Origin: Firmicutes bacterium CAG:24053_14
Lineage (GTDB): Bacteria; Bacillota; Clostridia; Oscillospirales; Oscillospiraceae
Reading direction: 5' to 3'
Length of the DNA: 64,000 bases
Assembly (NCBI GenBank): GCA_001916715.1
Contig: MNSZ01000064.1
Coordinates: forward strand, 114,349 to 178,348
Part shown: piece after piece, positions 24,665-34,341 of the stretch
Layout: each line of letters opens with the position of its first letter
How positions within the stretch are numbered: position 1 is the first letter of the stretch
Notes under the pieces: model-generated
The model's database searches: none
Seen by the model: only the letters and a program-made list of their open reading frames with translations
What the model was told of the DNA's origin: nothing
Made by a program: the position numbers and the translations under genes

Positions 24665-27217
24665 TTACATCATTTCCGTCTTGTCAAGCTGTTCGTTCAT
24701 GTACTTGTTTATGCCGCCAAGAGGGCGCTTTGCGAATATGCCGATGAGCAGGCCGATAACGAAGAACAGCATAAGCTGCAATATGTATATCAGATACTGA
24801 TTCTGATACAGACCGGCTATAGCCTCGCGCATTGCATTTATCGCGTAGGGGAAGGGGAAGAACAGGTAGACCTGCTGGAAGAAGTTTGGCAGCAGCTCGA
24901 TGGGGTATGAGCCGCCGGAGCCGGCTATCTGAATGATAAGTATGACGACGATCAGCGCTCTGCCGATGTTGCCGAAGGCAACGGCAAAGGCGTATGCCAG
25001 CATCGAGCACGCCATCGAGGTGAATACGCCCGACAGCAGAAGCAGACCGGGATGCACACAGTCAACGCCCAGAATGATGAGGTTGCCGAGCATGGTTATA
25101 AGCGTCTGAATCTGGCTGAGCACGAAGAACAGCAGGTAACGTCCGAAGAAGCGCTGCTTTTCGGTGGCCTCGGGAACGGGGATGGGCGCGTCGCACTTGA
25201 GTATCGCGTTGAGTATGACGCAGCCGACCCAGATAGCGAGCATGGAGTAGAACGGCGTCATTGCCGCGCCGTAGGACTCAACGGGGTATACGGACTTCGA
25301 TACCATGGAAACGGGGCTTGAGAGGAACGAGCCGATGCTCTCGGGATCGACGTTCAGGAAGTCGAATACGTTCTGAAGCGTGCCGTTTTCGGGGTTGCCG
25401 TCGAGCATCTCGATGAAATCATCGATCCTGCCGCTGTAGGAGGTGATCAGATCCTTGACCTGAATAAGAGCGTTGTTGACTGCGCCGAAGGTGTTGCCAA
25501 GCTCTTTGACGATGGGCGTTGTCTTGCCGAGAATGCCGTTGAGGTCAAGCAGCAGAGCGGATACCTCGCCCAGACTGTCCTGAAGATTGTTGAGCATCGT
25601 GTCGAGCATGGGGTAAACGTTCTCGGTGAGGGTAACGCGGACGGTGCCGAGAGCGTCGCTTATAAGCTGCAGATCGCGAATAAGGTCGATGTCGCGGTTG
25701 CCGCTGAGAATATCGTCGAGGATAGCGCCGGCGTCCTTTGCGTCGCTCTGCGCGCTGTCAATGGCGCCGGTAACGCCGGAGGTGTCGCTTCCGCTTGCGG
25801 TTCCTACAGCCTCGGCCGTTGCGCCGAGTGCGGTGATCTCCTGCTCAACGACTCTGGTGTCGCTCTGCGCGGCGAGGAGTGCCTCCTGGCGCACCTCGGG
25901 ATCGGAGGTGCTCTGTGCCTTGGAGAGGTTTGCCTGAATGCTCTGGATGCGCTCGTTGGTGTCTTCCTTCATGAAGCCGACGAGCGACTCCATCGACTGC
26001 TGAGTCTGCGTCGCGTCGTTGAGATCCTCGTAGTCATAGCCGGTGACGGCCTTGTAAACTGCCGGAACGGCGACGGTCTCATAGTCGGTTTTCACGGCTT
26101 CGATAGCGCTCTTGTTGTGCGCCGCGAGAACTCTTGTCTGCTGTGCGTCGGTGAGGCCGCCGTTGAGGCCAAGCTTATCGCGCAGCTGAGTGATCTTGTC
26201 GGTGAGCTTGTTGAGCGCAGTGAGTGCGTCCTCGACCTCTGTGTTTGTAAGACCCGAGTGGGTGAGGTAGTCGATAAGCTCCTTGTACTGAGCTTCAAGC
26301 TCCGCAAGAGCCGCCTTTGCGGCTTCCGCATCCTCGGTGCCGCCGTTATAGAGCCTGTCGAGCTTGTATATTGCCTCGTTGACAGAGTCCTGCAGCTCGG
26401 TGAGCATGCGGTTGACCTCGTCGTTTATAAGCGCAAGATCCTTCTTTGTGTCTTCGATATATACTATCTGCTTTGAAATGTTCACTCTCTCGTTGCCGAT
26501 GAGGTAAATTGAATAGTTCAGAGTGTTATTCGTGCGCTGGAGAGTGTCGATAAGCGAGTTATTCGCGGAAATAAACTGATCGATGGTGCCGCTGTAGCTT
26601 ATGAGATTATCGTTTATCTTCTTGAGCGTGTTCTTGAGCATCTCGGCAGAGGAGCTGCCCTGCACGTCGGAGGAGAAGGAGTTGAGCTTGTCAAACAGCG
26701 TTTCGACGACCGTGGAAATGTACTTTTCGTTTACGATCTTCTTGACCTTATCGCCGGCGGCCTCGACGACCTTGACGGCAACGGCGTTGGTCTTTTCGTT
26801 CTGATAGAACTTGATCGTGGGGTTGTACATATCCGTAGTCAGGAAGTTGTACATATTATATGTAAAGTCGGGCTCGATGATAATTGCTGCGTAATATTTG
26901 CCTGCATAGAGATCCTTGACCGCCTTATCGGCGTCGTCGAGGAACACAAATCCGAAGTTTTCGTCATCCTTGATCTCTTCAATAAGAGCTTTGCCCATGT
27001 TTACGATGTTGCCGTCGGAATCCATATAGTCCTTATCGTTTGAAACAACGGCTATGGAAACATCCTTGGTTTTCCCATACGGATCCCAGAACGCATAGAT
27101 GTTGAACCATGCGTACAGGGCCGGCAGTATAAGGATCGCCAGGATGATGAGGAAGGCGAAGAAGTTCTTATAAAGCGCCCTCAGATCATGTTTGAAAATC
27201 CTGAAAATATTACGCAT
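24665..27217 (-). CDS. YhgE/Pip-type membrane protein, longer paralogue
   Basis: 850 residues. First membrane segment FFAFLIILAILILPALYAWFN, then a domain containing VSIAVVSNDKDY and a long helical/coiled-coil region (about 200-640; many Ala/Gln/Asp-rich stretches). A C-terminal membrane domain with GRYLLFFVLSQIQTLITMLGN and AGSGGSYPIELLP follows, with counterparts in the 22163 gene. ATG 27217 (MRNIFRIFKHDL) follows AGGAGT; the frame extends further but begins with unlikely residues. It is the first gene of a three-gene operon. Confidence 0.87.
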   Translation of the reverse strand: MRNIFRIFKHDLRALYKNFFAFLIILAILILPALYAWFNIYAFWDPYGKTKDVSIAVVSNDKDYMDSDGNIVNMGKALIEEIKDDENFGFVFLDDADKAVKDLYAGKYYAAIIIEPDFTYNMYNFLTTDMYNPTIKFYQNEKTNAVAVKVVEAAGDKVKKIVNEKYISTVVETLFDKLNSFSSDVQGSSSAEMLKNTLKKINDNLISYSGTIDQFISANNSLIDTLQRTNNTLNYSIYLIGNERVNISKQIVYIEDTKKDLALINDEVNRMLTELQDSVNEAIYKLDRLYNGGTEDAEAAKAALAELEAQYKELIDYLTHSGLTNTEVEDALTALNKLTDKITQLRDKLGLNGGLTDAQQTRVLAAHNKSAIEAVKTDYETVAVPAVYKAVTGYDYEDLNDATQTQQSMESLVGFMKEDTNERIQSIQANLSKAQSTSDPEVRQEALLAAQSDTRVVEQEITALGATAEAVGTASGSDTSGVTGAIDSAQSDAKDAGAILDDILSGNRDIDLIRDLQLISDALGTVRVTLTENVYPMLDTMLNNLQDSLGEVSALLLDLNGILGKTTPIVKELGNTFGAVNNALIQVKDLITSYSGRIDDFIEMLDGNPENGTLQNVFDFLNVDPESIGSFLSSPVSMVSKSVYPVESYGAAMTPFYSMLAIWVGCVILNAILKCDAPIPVPEATEKQRFFGRYLLFFVLSQIQTLITMLGNLIILGVDCVHPGLLLLSGVFTSMACSMLAYAFAVAFGNIGRALIVVILIIQIAGSGGSYPIELLPNFFQQVYLFFPFPYAINAMREAIAGLYQNQYLIYILQLMLFFVIGLLIGIFAKRPLGGINKYMNEQLDKTEMM

Positions 27218-27546
27218 ATCGGACAATACTCCTGTCAAACTTAAGAGTAGTATAATACGAAGATGAGCCGAAAACGGCTGCAAATTGTCGATTACAAAAC
27301 GGTAACGATTTAGATACAAGGGTATTGTACAAGTAATTAAAATAATTGTCAAGTAGACATAACCACATAAATACATAAAATTTTTGCATGATTGTGGTCA
27401 GTAAAAATCACGACACAACATCTTGTATGTACAAAGATTTTAGCAGGAATTACATGCTCCGAGCGGGAATATAACGGCGCATTGCGGCAATGATAAGTAA
27501 CGGGTCAAGAAACCGTACCCAATACAGAAAAGGAGATGTAAAAGCT
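27218..27546. other. 329-base intergenic region
   Basis: AT-rich, with divergent regulatory sequences for the YhgE operon and the spore protein gene. I could not pick a convincing sigma-G site by eye and see no RNA gene. Confidence 0.4.
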
Positions 27547-27747
27547 ATGTCTAACAATTCCAGCAATCATCTTGTTGTCCCTGCTGCACGCGAGGCAATG
27601 GAGAAGTTCAAAATGGAAGCTGCAAACGAGGTCGGCGTAAATCTCAAGAACGGCTATAACGGCGATATCACCGCCCGCCAGGCCGGCTCCGTCGGCGGCC
27701 AGATGGTCAAGAAGATGATTCAGGCATACGAAAACGGCCTTAAGTAA
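27547..27747 (+). CDS. alpha/beta-type small acid-soluble spore protein
   Basis: 66 residues, with the family core VVPAAREAMEKFKMEAANEVG followed by GDITARQAGSVGGQMVKKMI. The KFKMEAANEVG stretch contains the germination-protease cleavage region. These proteins coat and protect DNA in spores, so the host forms endospores. ATG 27547 has GGAGATG upstream; the open frame further upstream is not coding-like. Expected to be sigma-G dependent. Confidence 0.96.
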   Translation: MSNNSSNHLVVPAAREAMEKFKMEAANEVGVNLKNGYNGDITARQAGSVGGQMVKKMIQAYENGLK

Positions 27748-27766
27748 TCCGAAGAGAGCAAAAGAA

Positions 27767-27800
27767 AAAGCGATGCCTGCATTTTGCAGGCATCGTTTTC
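27767..27800 (+). terminator. intrinsic terminator of the spore protein gene
   Basis: Stem CGATGCCTGC/GCAGGCATCG with a TTTT tail. Confidence 0.88.
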
Positions 27801-27820
27801 TACATTATTAAAATATGACG

Positions 27821-29104
27821 TCAGTCGCGGTATTCAAACTCAAGATTATAGATGCTAACTGTGTCACCGTCCTGAATACCCATATCCTCCATGCGCTGAT
27901 AAACTCCGTTATCGCGCAGGACGCGGTCGAAGTACATCATGCTCTCGTTGTCCGAGAAGTTGACGGAAGACATAAGGCGCTGGAGCCAGCCGCCCTCGAC
28001 GACCCACACGTCGTCATACTTTTCGATCGTAAGATCCTCGGACGTGTCGATCACGGGTTCGGGCGGTACATAGTCGGCCTCGAAGCGAATGACCGGGGGA
28101 AGCTCGCTGAGCATCTCGGAGGCCATATTCACAAGCTCGTGCGTTCCGCTGTGAGTTGCGGCGCTCATCTCGAAAAACTCATAGCCGAGAGCCTCAACAT
28201 GCGCCTTGAGCCGCTCGATATTCTCGCGGTCGTCGCCGCAGAGGTCGCACTTGTTTGCGGCAACTATCTGCTTGCGCTCGGAAAGCTCGGCGGAGTATTC
28301 CTTAAGCTCCGCGTTTATGGCGTCGAAATCCGCAACGGGATCGCGCCCCTCGGAGCCTGAAACGTCAACAAGATGTATCAGCAGACGGCAGCGGTCGATG
28401 TGGCGCAGAAAATCGTGGCCGAGACCGGCGCCCTCGGAAGCGCCCTCGATTATTCCGGGTATATCGGCCATTACAAACGAGCGTCCCTCATCGACGTACA
28501 CAACGCCGAGGTTCGGGAACAGTGTTGTAAAGTGGTAGTTTGCGATCTTCGGGTGCGCCTTGCTGACAACCGAGAGCAGGGTGGATTTGCCGACGTTCGG
28601 GAAGCCGACGAGACCAACATCGGCAAGAAGCTTAAGCTCAAGCGTTATATCGTGCGCCTCGCCGGGGAGACCCGGCTTTGCAAAACGGGGGACCTGCCTT
28701 GTCGGAGTGGCAAAATGCTTGTTGCCCCAGCCGCCCTTGCCGCCGCGAGCCGCGACAAAGTCCTTGCCGTCCGACATGTCGTGCATTATGCCGCCGGTCT
28801 CGGTATCGCGCACGAGGGTGCCGCGCGGAACGCGGATATACAGACTGTCGCCGTCCTTACCCGAGCAGCGCTTGCCCTGACCGTCCGCGCCGTTTCCGGC
28901 AACGTACTTGCGCTTGTATCTGAAGTCCATCAGTGTGGACATGTTATCGTCAACGACGAAAACGATATCGCCGCCGCGGCCGCCGTCGCCGCCGTCGGGA
29001 CCGCCGGCCGCAACATACTTTTCGCGATGGAACGCGACCGCGCCGTTGCCGCCGTTGCCGGCCTTTATCGTTATTCGTGCTTTATCAACAAAAGAGGTAG
29101 CCAT
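27821..29104 (-). CDS. obg: Obg/CgtA GTPase
   Basis: A 50S-assembly and stress-linked GTPase. 427 residues: the Gly-rich Obg domain (about 1-158, GGPDGGDGGRGG), the GTPase domain with G1 GFPNVGKSTLL, G3 DIPG and G4 NKCD, and a C-terminal OCT domain (about 345-427). It lies downstream of rplU-rpmA, the conserved Firmicutes arrangement. Confidence 0.97.
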   Translation of the reverse strand: MATSFVDKARITIKAGNGGNGAVAFHREKYVAAGGPDGGDGGRGGDIVFVVDDNMSTLMDFRYKRKYVAGNGADGQGKRCSGKDGDSLYIRVPRGTLVRDTETGGIMHDMSDGKDFVAARGGKGGWGNKHFATPTRQVPRFAKPGLPGEAHDITLELKLLADVGLVGFPNVGKSTLLSVVSKAHPKIANYHFTTLFPNLGVVYVDEGRSFVMADIPGIIEGASEGAGLGHDFLRHIDRCRLLIHLVDVSGSEGRDPVADFDAINAELKEYSAELSERKQIVAANKCDLCGDDRENIERLKAHVEALGYEFFEMSAATHSGTHELVNMASEMLSELPPVIRFEADYVPPEPVIDTSEDLTIEKYDDVWVVEGGWLQRLMSSVNFSDNESMMYFDRVLRDNGVYQRMEDMGIQDGDTVSIYNLEFEYRD

Positions 29105-29193
29105 ATTTCACCTCGCAAAATTCAAAAATAATATTCATCTAATGCGGCTTCTTCAAACCGATACGGCTGCCCGAAGCAATATGGCATTAAATG

Positions 29194-29222
29194 AAATGCC
29201 GGACGATTTTCGTCCGGCATCG
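29194..29222 (-). terminator. terminator after rpmA
   Basis: Stem ATGCCGGACGA/TCGTCCGGCAT between rpmA and obg, followed on the minus strand by T-rich TTCATTT. Partial read-through into obg is likely. Confidence 0.7.
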
Positions 29223-29232
29223 TCATGTTAAT

Positions 29233-29496
29233 TTACTGAGCGATCTCTTCGTAAACAGAAACCTGCTTGCGATCCTTATCCTTGCGCTCGAACTTTACCT
29301 TGCCGTCTACGAGAGCGAACAGGGTGTCATCCTTACCCTTACCAACGTTGGTGCCGGGATGGATCTTAGTTCCGCGCTGTCTGACGAGGATATTGCCGGC
29401 CAGGACGAACTGACCGTCTGCTCTTTTAGCTCCAAGACGCTTAGACTCACTGTCGCGGCCGTTCTTGGTAGAACCCATACCTTTTTTATGTGCCAT
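29233..29496 (-). CDS. rpmA: 50S ribosomal protein L27 without the N-terminal extension
   Basis: 87 residues, starting AHKKGMGSTKNGRDSESKRLG. Most Firmicutes L27 proteins carry a short hydrophobic N-terminal extension (ending about LQLFA) that is cut off by the protease Prp. That extension is absent here, and no prp/ysxB gene stands between rplU and rpmA (only 38 bases). The two absences agree with each other. Confidence 0.96.
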   Translation of the reverse strand: MAHKKGMGSTKNGRDSESKRLGAKRADGQFVLAGNILVRQRGTKIHPGTNVGKGKDDTLFALVDGKVKFERKDKDRKQVSVYEEIAQ

Positions 29497-29534
29497 TAAG
29501 GTTACACCTCCATTATCAGTAGTAGCGGGGAAAA

Positions 29535-29849
29535 TTATGCGTTGATGGTTTCGATCTGAACCTTGGTGTAGGGCTGTCTGTGACCCTGCGTTCTGCGATA
29601 ACCCTTTTTGGGCTTCATCTTGTAAACGCGAACCTTCTTGCCCTTGCCGTTCTTTACGACATTTGCGGAAACGGTAGCGCCGTCGATAACAGGAGCGCCG
29701 AAAACGGTGTTTTCGCCGTCGATAACTGCGAGGACCTTGTCAAACTTGACTGTCTCGCCGGCTTCAACGTCAAGCTTCTCAACGAAGATAACGTCGCCCT
29801 CTGCCACGCGGTACTGCTTGCCGCCGGTCATGATGATAGCATGCTTCAT
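29535..29849 (-). CDS. rplU: 50S ribosomal protein L21
   Basis: 104 residues; MTGGKQYRVAEGD near the N-terminus and KKGYRRTQGHRQPYT at the C-terminus are diagnostic. First gene of the rplU-rpmA-obg operon, behind a structured leader. Confidence 0.97.
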   Translation of the reverse strand: MKHAIIMTGGKQYRVAEGDVIFVEKLDVEAGETVKFDKVLAVIDGENTVFGAPVIDGATVSANVVKNGKGKKVRVYKMKPKKGYRRTQGHRQPYTKVQIETINA

Positions 29850-29961
29850 AAACTAACAATCCTTTCTTCAGGTCTCGCTCTCATGGGTGCCGGACACATC
29901 CGGACTTCCGACCCATTCAATGCGGCTCGAATAGCATATCACGACAGCCTTGAATTGTCAA
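29850..29961 (-). promoter_or_regulatory. rplU promoter and L21-type leader
   Basis: Minus-strand TTGACA (29961-29956), 17 bases, TATGCT (29938-29933). The ~75-base transcribed leader folds: GGGTCGG with stems around GTCCGGATGTGTCCGG and ATGGGT/ACCCAT pairing. Firmicutes rplU leaders have this kind of structure and probably bind L21. Confidence 0.65.
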
Positions 29962-30066
29962 TGTTTTTCTCACTTTTTTGCGGTGAATTTAATGCCGATA
30001 TTGCAAAACACGAACGAACATGAGATAATATAATGTAATAGAGATTATAGAAATGAGGATACCCGA

Positions 30067-31584
30067 GTGCTGAAAAAACTGCTTTCACGAACCGCGATAA
30101 CGGCGGTCATAATTTTTGTGCAGATCGTGTGGATAGTTGCGCTGCTGCTCAGGCTCAGCGATGCTCTGCCGGTGATGAACTATGTTCTCCGCATTTTGAG
30201 TCTTGTTGCCGTTCTGCATGTTATTAAAAACGATATGGATCCGTCATATAAGGTCAGCTGGGTGCTGTTTATAGCGCTTCTTCCGCTGTTCGGAGGACTT
30301 ATGTACGTCCTGTTCGGCAACAAGCGCCCGACAAGGTTTATACGGGATAAACTCAATGTTCAGCTTGAGGAAACACAGCGATACTATACTTTACGTTCGT
30401 CGGATGTCGAGGAGATCGACGATGACGGCGCAAGGGGACTTTTTAAATATCTTGAGTCCTACAGCGGCTACAGAGCCTGCCGCGATACGAAGACCGAGTA
30501 TTTCCCTGTCGGCGAGGACATGTTCGCAAGACTCATCCCGGAGCTTGAAAAGGCGGAAGAATTCATTTTCCTTGAGTATTTTATCATAAACTCGGGACAG
30601 ATGTGGGACTCTGTACTCGACGTGCTGCGGCACAAGGTCGCGCAGGGTGTTGATGTACGCGTTATATACGACGATGTCGGCTGTGCTGACTATCTTCCGG
30701 CTAATTATTGTCAGACATTGCGCAGCTATGGCATAAAGGCGATGGTGTTCAATAAATTCGTGCCCGTCGTCAGCGTTGTTATGAATAATCGTGATCACCG
30801 CAAAATAACGGTCATCGACGGAAAGGTCGGATTTATCGGCGGCATAAATATAAGCGATGAATATATCAACAAAAAAGAACGCTTCGGTCACTGGAAGGAC
30901 ACCGGACTTATGTTCAAAGGACCGGGCGTTGAAAACCTGACGATCATGTTTCTTGAAATGTGGAATGCATTCGAGGAAAAAGAGGGCGGCTACAGAGATT
31001 TTGTGCCCGCAGAATATGAGGAGAAAGGCGGAGAAGGGGACGGATACATCCTCAGCTTTTCCGACAGTCCCCTTGACGATGAAAACGCCAGCGAAAACGT
31101 GTATGCCGACATTCTCTACAATGCAAACGACTATGTTTATATCACAACGCCGTATCTGGCCATCGACAGCAGCCTGCAAAACGCGCTGTGCCTTGCGGCA
31201 AAGCGCGGCGTTGACGTGCGGCTTATTACCCCGGGAATACCGGATAAGAAAATGGTATACCGCCTGACGCGGTCTTACTATGCCTCGCTTATCCGCGCCG
31301 GAGTGAAGATTTATGAATACACGCCCGGCTTTGTCCACGCAAAGAGCTATGTTGCCGATGATAAGATCGGCGTCGTCGGCACCATAAATATGGACTACCG
31401 CAGTCTGTATCTGCACTTTGAGTGCGGAACGCTCATGTATGACAGCCCGGCGGTCATTGACCTGAGAAATGATGATCTTGCAACGATAGAAAAATGCCGC
31501 AAGATCGAGCTATCGGACTGCCGTACGAGTTTCTTCGGCGAGCTTATTGACCGTGTATTGAGAGTCATTGCACCACTGCTGTGA
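30067..31584 (+). CDS. cls: cardiolipin synthase
   Basis: Condenses phosphatidylglycerols into cardiolipin at the membrane. 505 residues: two to three N-terminal membrane segments (about 12-90), then two phospholipase D domains, each with an HKD motif (DHRKITVIDG and HAKSYVADD). GTG start at 30067 after GAGG. It stands alone, facing ackA. Confidence 0.95.
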   Translation: MLKKLLSRTAITAVIIFVQIVWIVALLLRLSDALPVMNYVLRILSLVAVLHVIKNDMDPSYKVSWVLFIALLPLFGGLMYVLFGNKRPTRFIRDKLNVQLEETQRYYTLRSSDVEEIDDDGARGLFKYLESYSGYRACRDTKTEYFPVGEDMFARLIPELEKAEEFIFLEYFIINSGQMWDSVLDVLRHKVAQGVDVRVIYDDVGCADYLPANYCQTLRSYGIKAMVFNKFVPVVSVVMNNRDHRKITVIDGKVGFIGGINISDEYINKKERFGHWKDTGLMFKGPGVENLTIMFLEMWNAFEEKEGGYRDFVPAEYEEKGGEGDGYILSFSDSPLDDENASENVYADILYNANDYVYITTPYLAIDSSLQNALCLAAKRGVDVRLITPGIPDKKMVYRLTRSYYASLIRAGVKIYEYTPGFVHAKSYVADDKIGVVGTINMDYRSLYLHFECGTLMYDSPAVIDLRNDDLATIEKCRKIELSDCRTSFFGELIDRVLRVIAPLL

Positions 31585-31594
31585 AGATAGAAAA

Positions 31595-31632
31595 ACTGCC
31601 GCCTCCAAATAACGGAGGCGACAGTAATTTTT
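31595..31632. terminator. bidirectional terminator
   Basis: Stem CGCCTCC/GGAGGCG extended by ACTG/CAGT, with AATTTTT on the plus side and AAAAA on the other; between cls and the convergent ackA. Confidence 0.82.
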
Positions 31633-31637
31633 CCTTT

Positions 31638-32834
31638 TTAGCCGACTATGTCGCGGGTATCGCGTGCGATAACGAGTTCTTCGTTGGTGGGGATAACGAA
31701 AACCTTGACCTTGGAGTCGGGGGTGGAGATCATGATATCCTCGCCGCGCTTGGAGTTTGCCTCGTCGTCGATGGTGACGCCCAGATAGCCGAAGTACTCT
31801 GCAATAGCCTTGCGGGAGCTCTTGGAGTTCTCGCCGACGCCTGCGGTGAATACGATGGCGTCAACGCCGTTCATTGCCGCAACATATGAGCCTGCGACCT
31901 TTGCGACCCAGTAGTGGAACATGTCCAGAGCAAGCTGTGCGCGCTCGTTGCCCTCGGCGGCTGCGTTGTCAAGATCGCGGAAGTCGGAGGAAACGCCCGA
32001 AACGCCCAGAACGCCGGACTTCTTGTTGAGTATATTGAGCATCTCGTCAATGCTGATGCCGTACTTGTTCATGATAAACTGGATAACGCCTGCGTCCAGA
32101 TCGCCGCAGCGTGTGCCCATGGGGAGGCCGACCAGGGGAGTGAAGCCCATGGAGGTGTCAACGCACTTGCCGCCGTCGATAGCGGCGATGGAGCTGCCGT
32201 TGCCCATGTGGCAGGAGACGATCTTCAGCTCTTCGATGGGCTTGCCCATCAGCTCTGCGCAGCGGCCGGAAACATAGCGATGAGAGGTGCCGTGGAAGCC
32301 GTAGCGGCGGATGCCGTCATTTTTGTAGTACTCATAGGGAACTGCATACATGTAAGCCTTGCCGGGCATGGTCTGGTGGAAAGCGGTGTCGAACACTGCA
32401 ACCATGGGAACGTCGCCCATAACGTCGCGGCAGGCGTTGATGCCGATGATGTTTGCCGGGTTGTGCAGGGGAGCGAAGGGAGTGCACTCCTTGAGCGCTT
32501 CCATAACTGCATCGTCGATGCGCACGGAGGAAGCAAACTTCTCGCCGCCGTGAACGACGCGGTGGCCGACAGCGTCGATCTCCTTCATGGAGGCGACAAC
32601 GCCGTACTCGGCGCTGGTGAGCTTGTCGATAACAGCCGCAATTGCCTCTGCGTGGGTGGGCATTGCAACATCCTCATCAAATACGGGCTTGCCGCCTACC
32701 AGGGGGCTGTGCTTAAGGTGACCGTCGAGGCCGATACGCTCGCAAAGGCCCTTAGCCATTACAGACTCGGTCTCCATGTCGATGAGCTGGTACTTCAGGG
32801 AAGAACTGCCTGCGTTGATTACAAGAATTTTCAT
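31638..32834 (-). CDS. ackA: acetate kinase
   Basis: Makes ATP from acetyl phosphate in fermentation. 398 residues, the family length. Motifs: VINAGSSSLKYQ at the N-terminus, GHRVVHGG, FHGTSHRYV, CHMGNGSS and FTAGVGENS. No phosphotransacetylase gene lies beside it in the window. Confidence 0.97.
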   Translation of the reverse strand: MKILVINAGSSSLKYQLIDMETESVMAKGLCERIGLDGHLKHSPLVGGKPVFDEDVAMPTHAEAIAAVIDKLTSAEYGVVASMKEIDAVGHRVVHGGEKFASSVRIDDAVMEALKECTPFAPLHNPANIIGINACRDVMGDVPMVAVFDTAFHQTMPGKAYMYAVPYEYYKNDGIRRYGFHGTSHRYVSGRCAELMGKPIEELKIVSCHMGNGSSIAAIDGGKCVDTSMGFTPLVGLPMGTRCGDLDAGVIQFIMNKYGISIDEMLNILNKKSGVLGVSGVSSDFRDLDNAAAEGNERAQLALDMFHYWVAKVAGSYVAAMNGVDAIVFTAGVGENSKSSRKAIAEYFGYLGVTIDDEANSKRGEDIMISTPDSKVKVFVIPTNEELVIARDTRDIVG

Positions 32835-32951
32835 TCCGATATTCCTTTCTTATTGTAAAAATCACAAAAAAATTGTATCATAAGAATATACCTAACATAT
32901 TTTAATACATTCTGCACAAAAATCAAGTAATTTTTGAAAGGAACGAATGAT

Positions 32952-34166
32952 TTGAGCGTAATTGGCATAGTAGGAGAGTATAATCCCATGCATTATGGTC
33001 ATTTGCACCATATTGCGGAGACAAAAAGACTAATGGGTGAGGACTGCCCTGTGGTGTGTGCGATGTCGGGCGATTTTATACAGCGCGGCGAGGCGGCGGT
33101 GTACTCAAAATTTGCGCGCGCCGAAGCAGCCGTTATGAGCGGCGTTGACCTTGTGCTCGAGCTTCCCCTGCCTTGGGTGCTGTCCTCGGCAGAGGGCTTT
33201 GCACGCGGAGCGGTCGGACTCCTGGGTGCAACCGGCGTTGTCACGCACCTGAGCTTCGGCAGCGAGTGCGGCGAGATAGAGATACTCGAAACGATAGCCG
33301 AAACGCTTATCGATCCGCTCATCGGAGCCGATATCCGTGCAGAGCTGCAAAACGATGCAGGCATACCATTTGCCGCCGCGCGGCAGAGAGCGGTAGCAAA
33401 GCGGCTCGGCGAAATGTCGAGCCAGCTTGAAACACCGAATAACATCCTTGCGATCGAGTATATAAAGGCGGTATACAATCTCGGCCTGAACATGAAGCCT
33501 GTCACAATTCAGCGCTTTGGCTCCGGTCATGACCAGATGTCCGGAGAGGGATACAAGTCAGCTGCCGAGATCCGCCGCATGATGATAAGCGGCAGGGATA
33601 TCGCAGCTGTCCTGCCCGAGAGCGCATACGCCGTTTACAAGCGCGAGGAAAAGCTCGGACGCGGCCCGGTCGTGCCGGAAAGCCTCGAGAGCGCCGTGAT
33701 ATCGCGTCTGCGCATGCTGCCGGATGAAGCGTATGAAAGACTGCCGGACGCGGGCGAGGGACTGCATAACCGTGTAGCAAAGGCCGCGAAGGAGGAGTGC
33801 TCTGTAGACGCGATCCTTGCCGCCGGAAAAAGTAAGCGCTATGCTCTCAGCCGCATACGCAGAATGGTGATGTGTGCCGCCCTCGGTATAAGCGCCGATA
33901 TGGCTGACGAAACGCCGCCGTATGCGCGCGTGCTGGCAGCATCTGTGCGCGGATGCGAGCTTCTGCACAATATGCGGCAAACGGCGCGCAAACCTATAAT
34001 AATAAAGCCGGCCGACGTCAAAAACTGCGGGGATGATTGCAGAAAGCTCTTTGAGCTTGGCAGCGGCGCGCATGACCTTTACGTTCTCGGCTATGCGGCG
34101 CGAGGGGAGCGCCGCGGCGGCTCGGATTGGCGCACAAGCCCTAAAATCATTGCTGAAAACGGCTGA
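32952..34166 (+). CDS. tmcAL: tRNA(Met) cytidine acetate ligase
   Basis: Firmicutes enzyme (YlbM) that acetylates the wobble cytidine of elongator tRNA-Met using acetate and ATP. 404 residues. The nucleotidyltransferase signature GIVGEYNPMHYGHLHHI and the SGDFIQRGE segment are clear. The start is TTG 32952 with AAAGGA nine bases upstream. It is divergent from acetate kinase, an enzyme handling the same substrate, which may be coincidental. Confidence 0.92.
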   Translation: MSVIGIVGEYNPMHYGHLHHIAETKRLMGEDCPVVCAMSGDFIQRGEAAVYSKFARAEAAVMSGVDLVLELPLPWVLSSAEGFARGAVGLLGATGVVTHLSFGSECGEIEILETIAETLIDPLIGADIRAELQNDAGIPFAAARQRAVAKRLGEMSSQLETPNNILAIEYIKAVYNLGLNMKPVTIQRFGSGHDQMSGEGYKSAAEIRRMMISGRDIAAVLPESAYAVYKREEKLGRGPVVPESLESAVISRLRMLPDEAYERLPDAGEGLHNRVAKAAKEECSVDAILAAGKSKRYALSRIRRMVMCAALGISADMADETPPYARVLAASVRGCELLHNMRQTARKPIIIKPADVKNCGDDCRKLFELGSGAHDLYVLGYAARGERRGGSDWRTSPKIIAENG

Positions 34167-34341
34167 AGTGCGCCATATTCAAAACATAGCAATAATAATA
34201 TTAATAAAATATTCAAAAAACAGTTGCATTTTGGCTTTTCGTAGTTTATAATGCTCACTATCAACATAAAGACAAATGTTCGCGTCGCGCGGACACGGAG
34301 AAAGTTGAAAGTTGAGAAGAATTTATTAGGAGGAAAACTCA

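Noticed and set aside
22163..27217. Assignment of the YhgE/Pip operon to a type VII secretion system
   Set aside because: No EssC-type ATPase, WXG100 or LXG protein is in the window, and the family is also found outside such systems.
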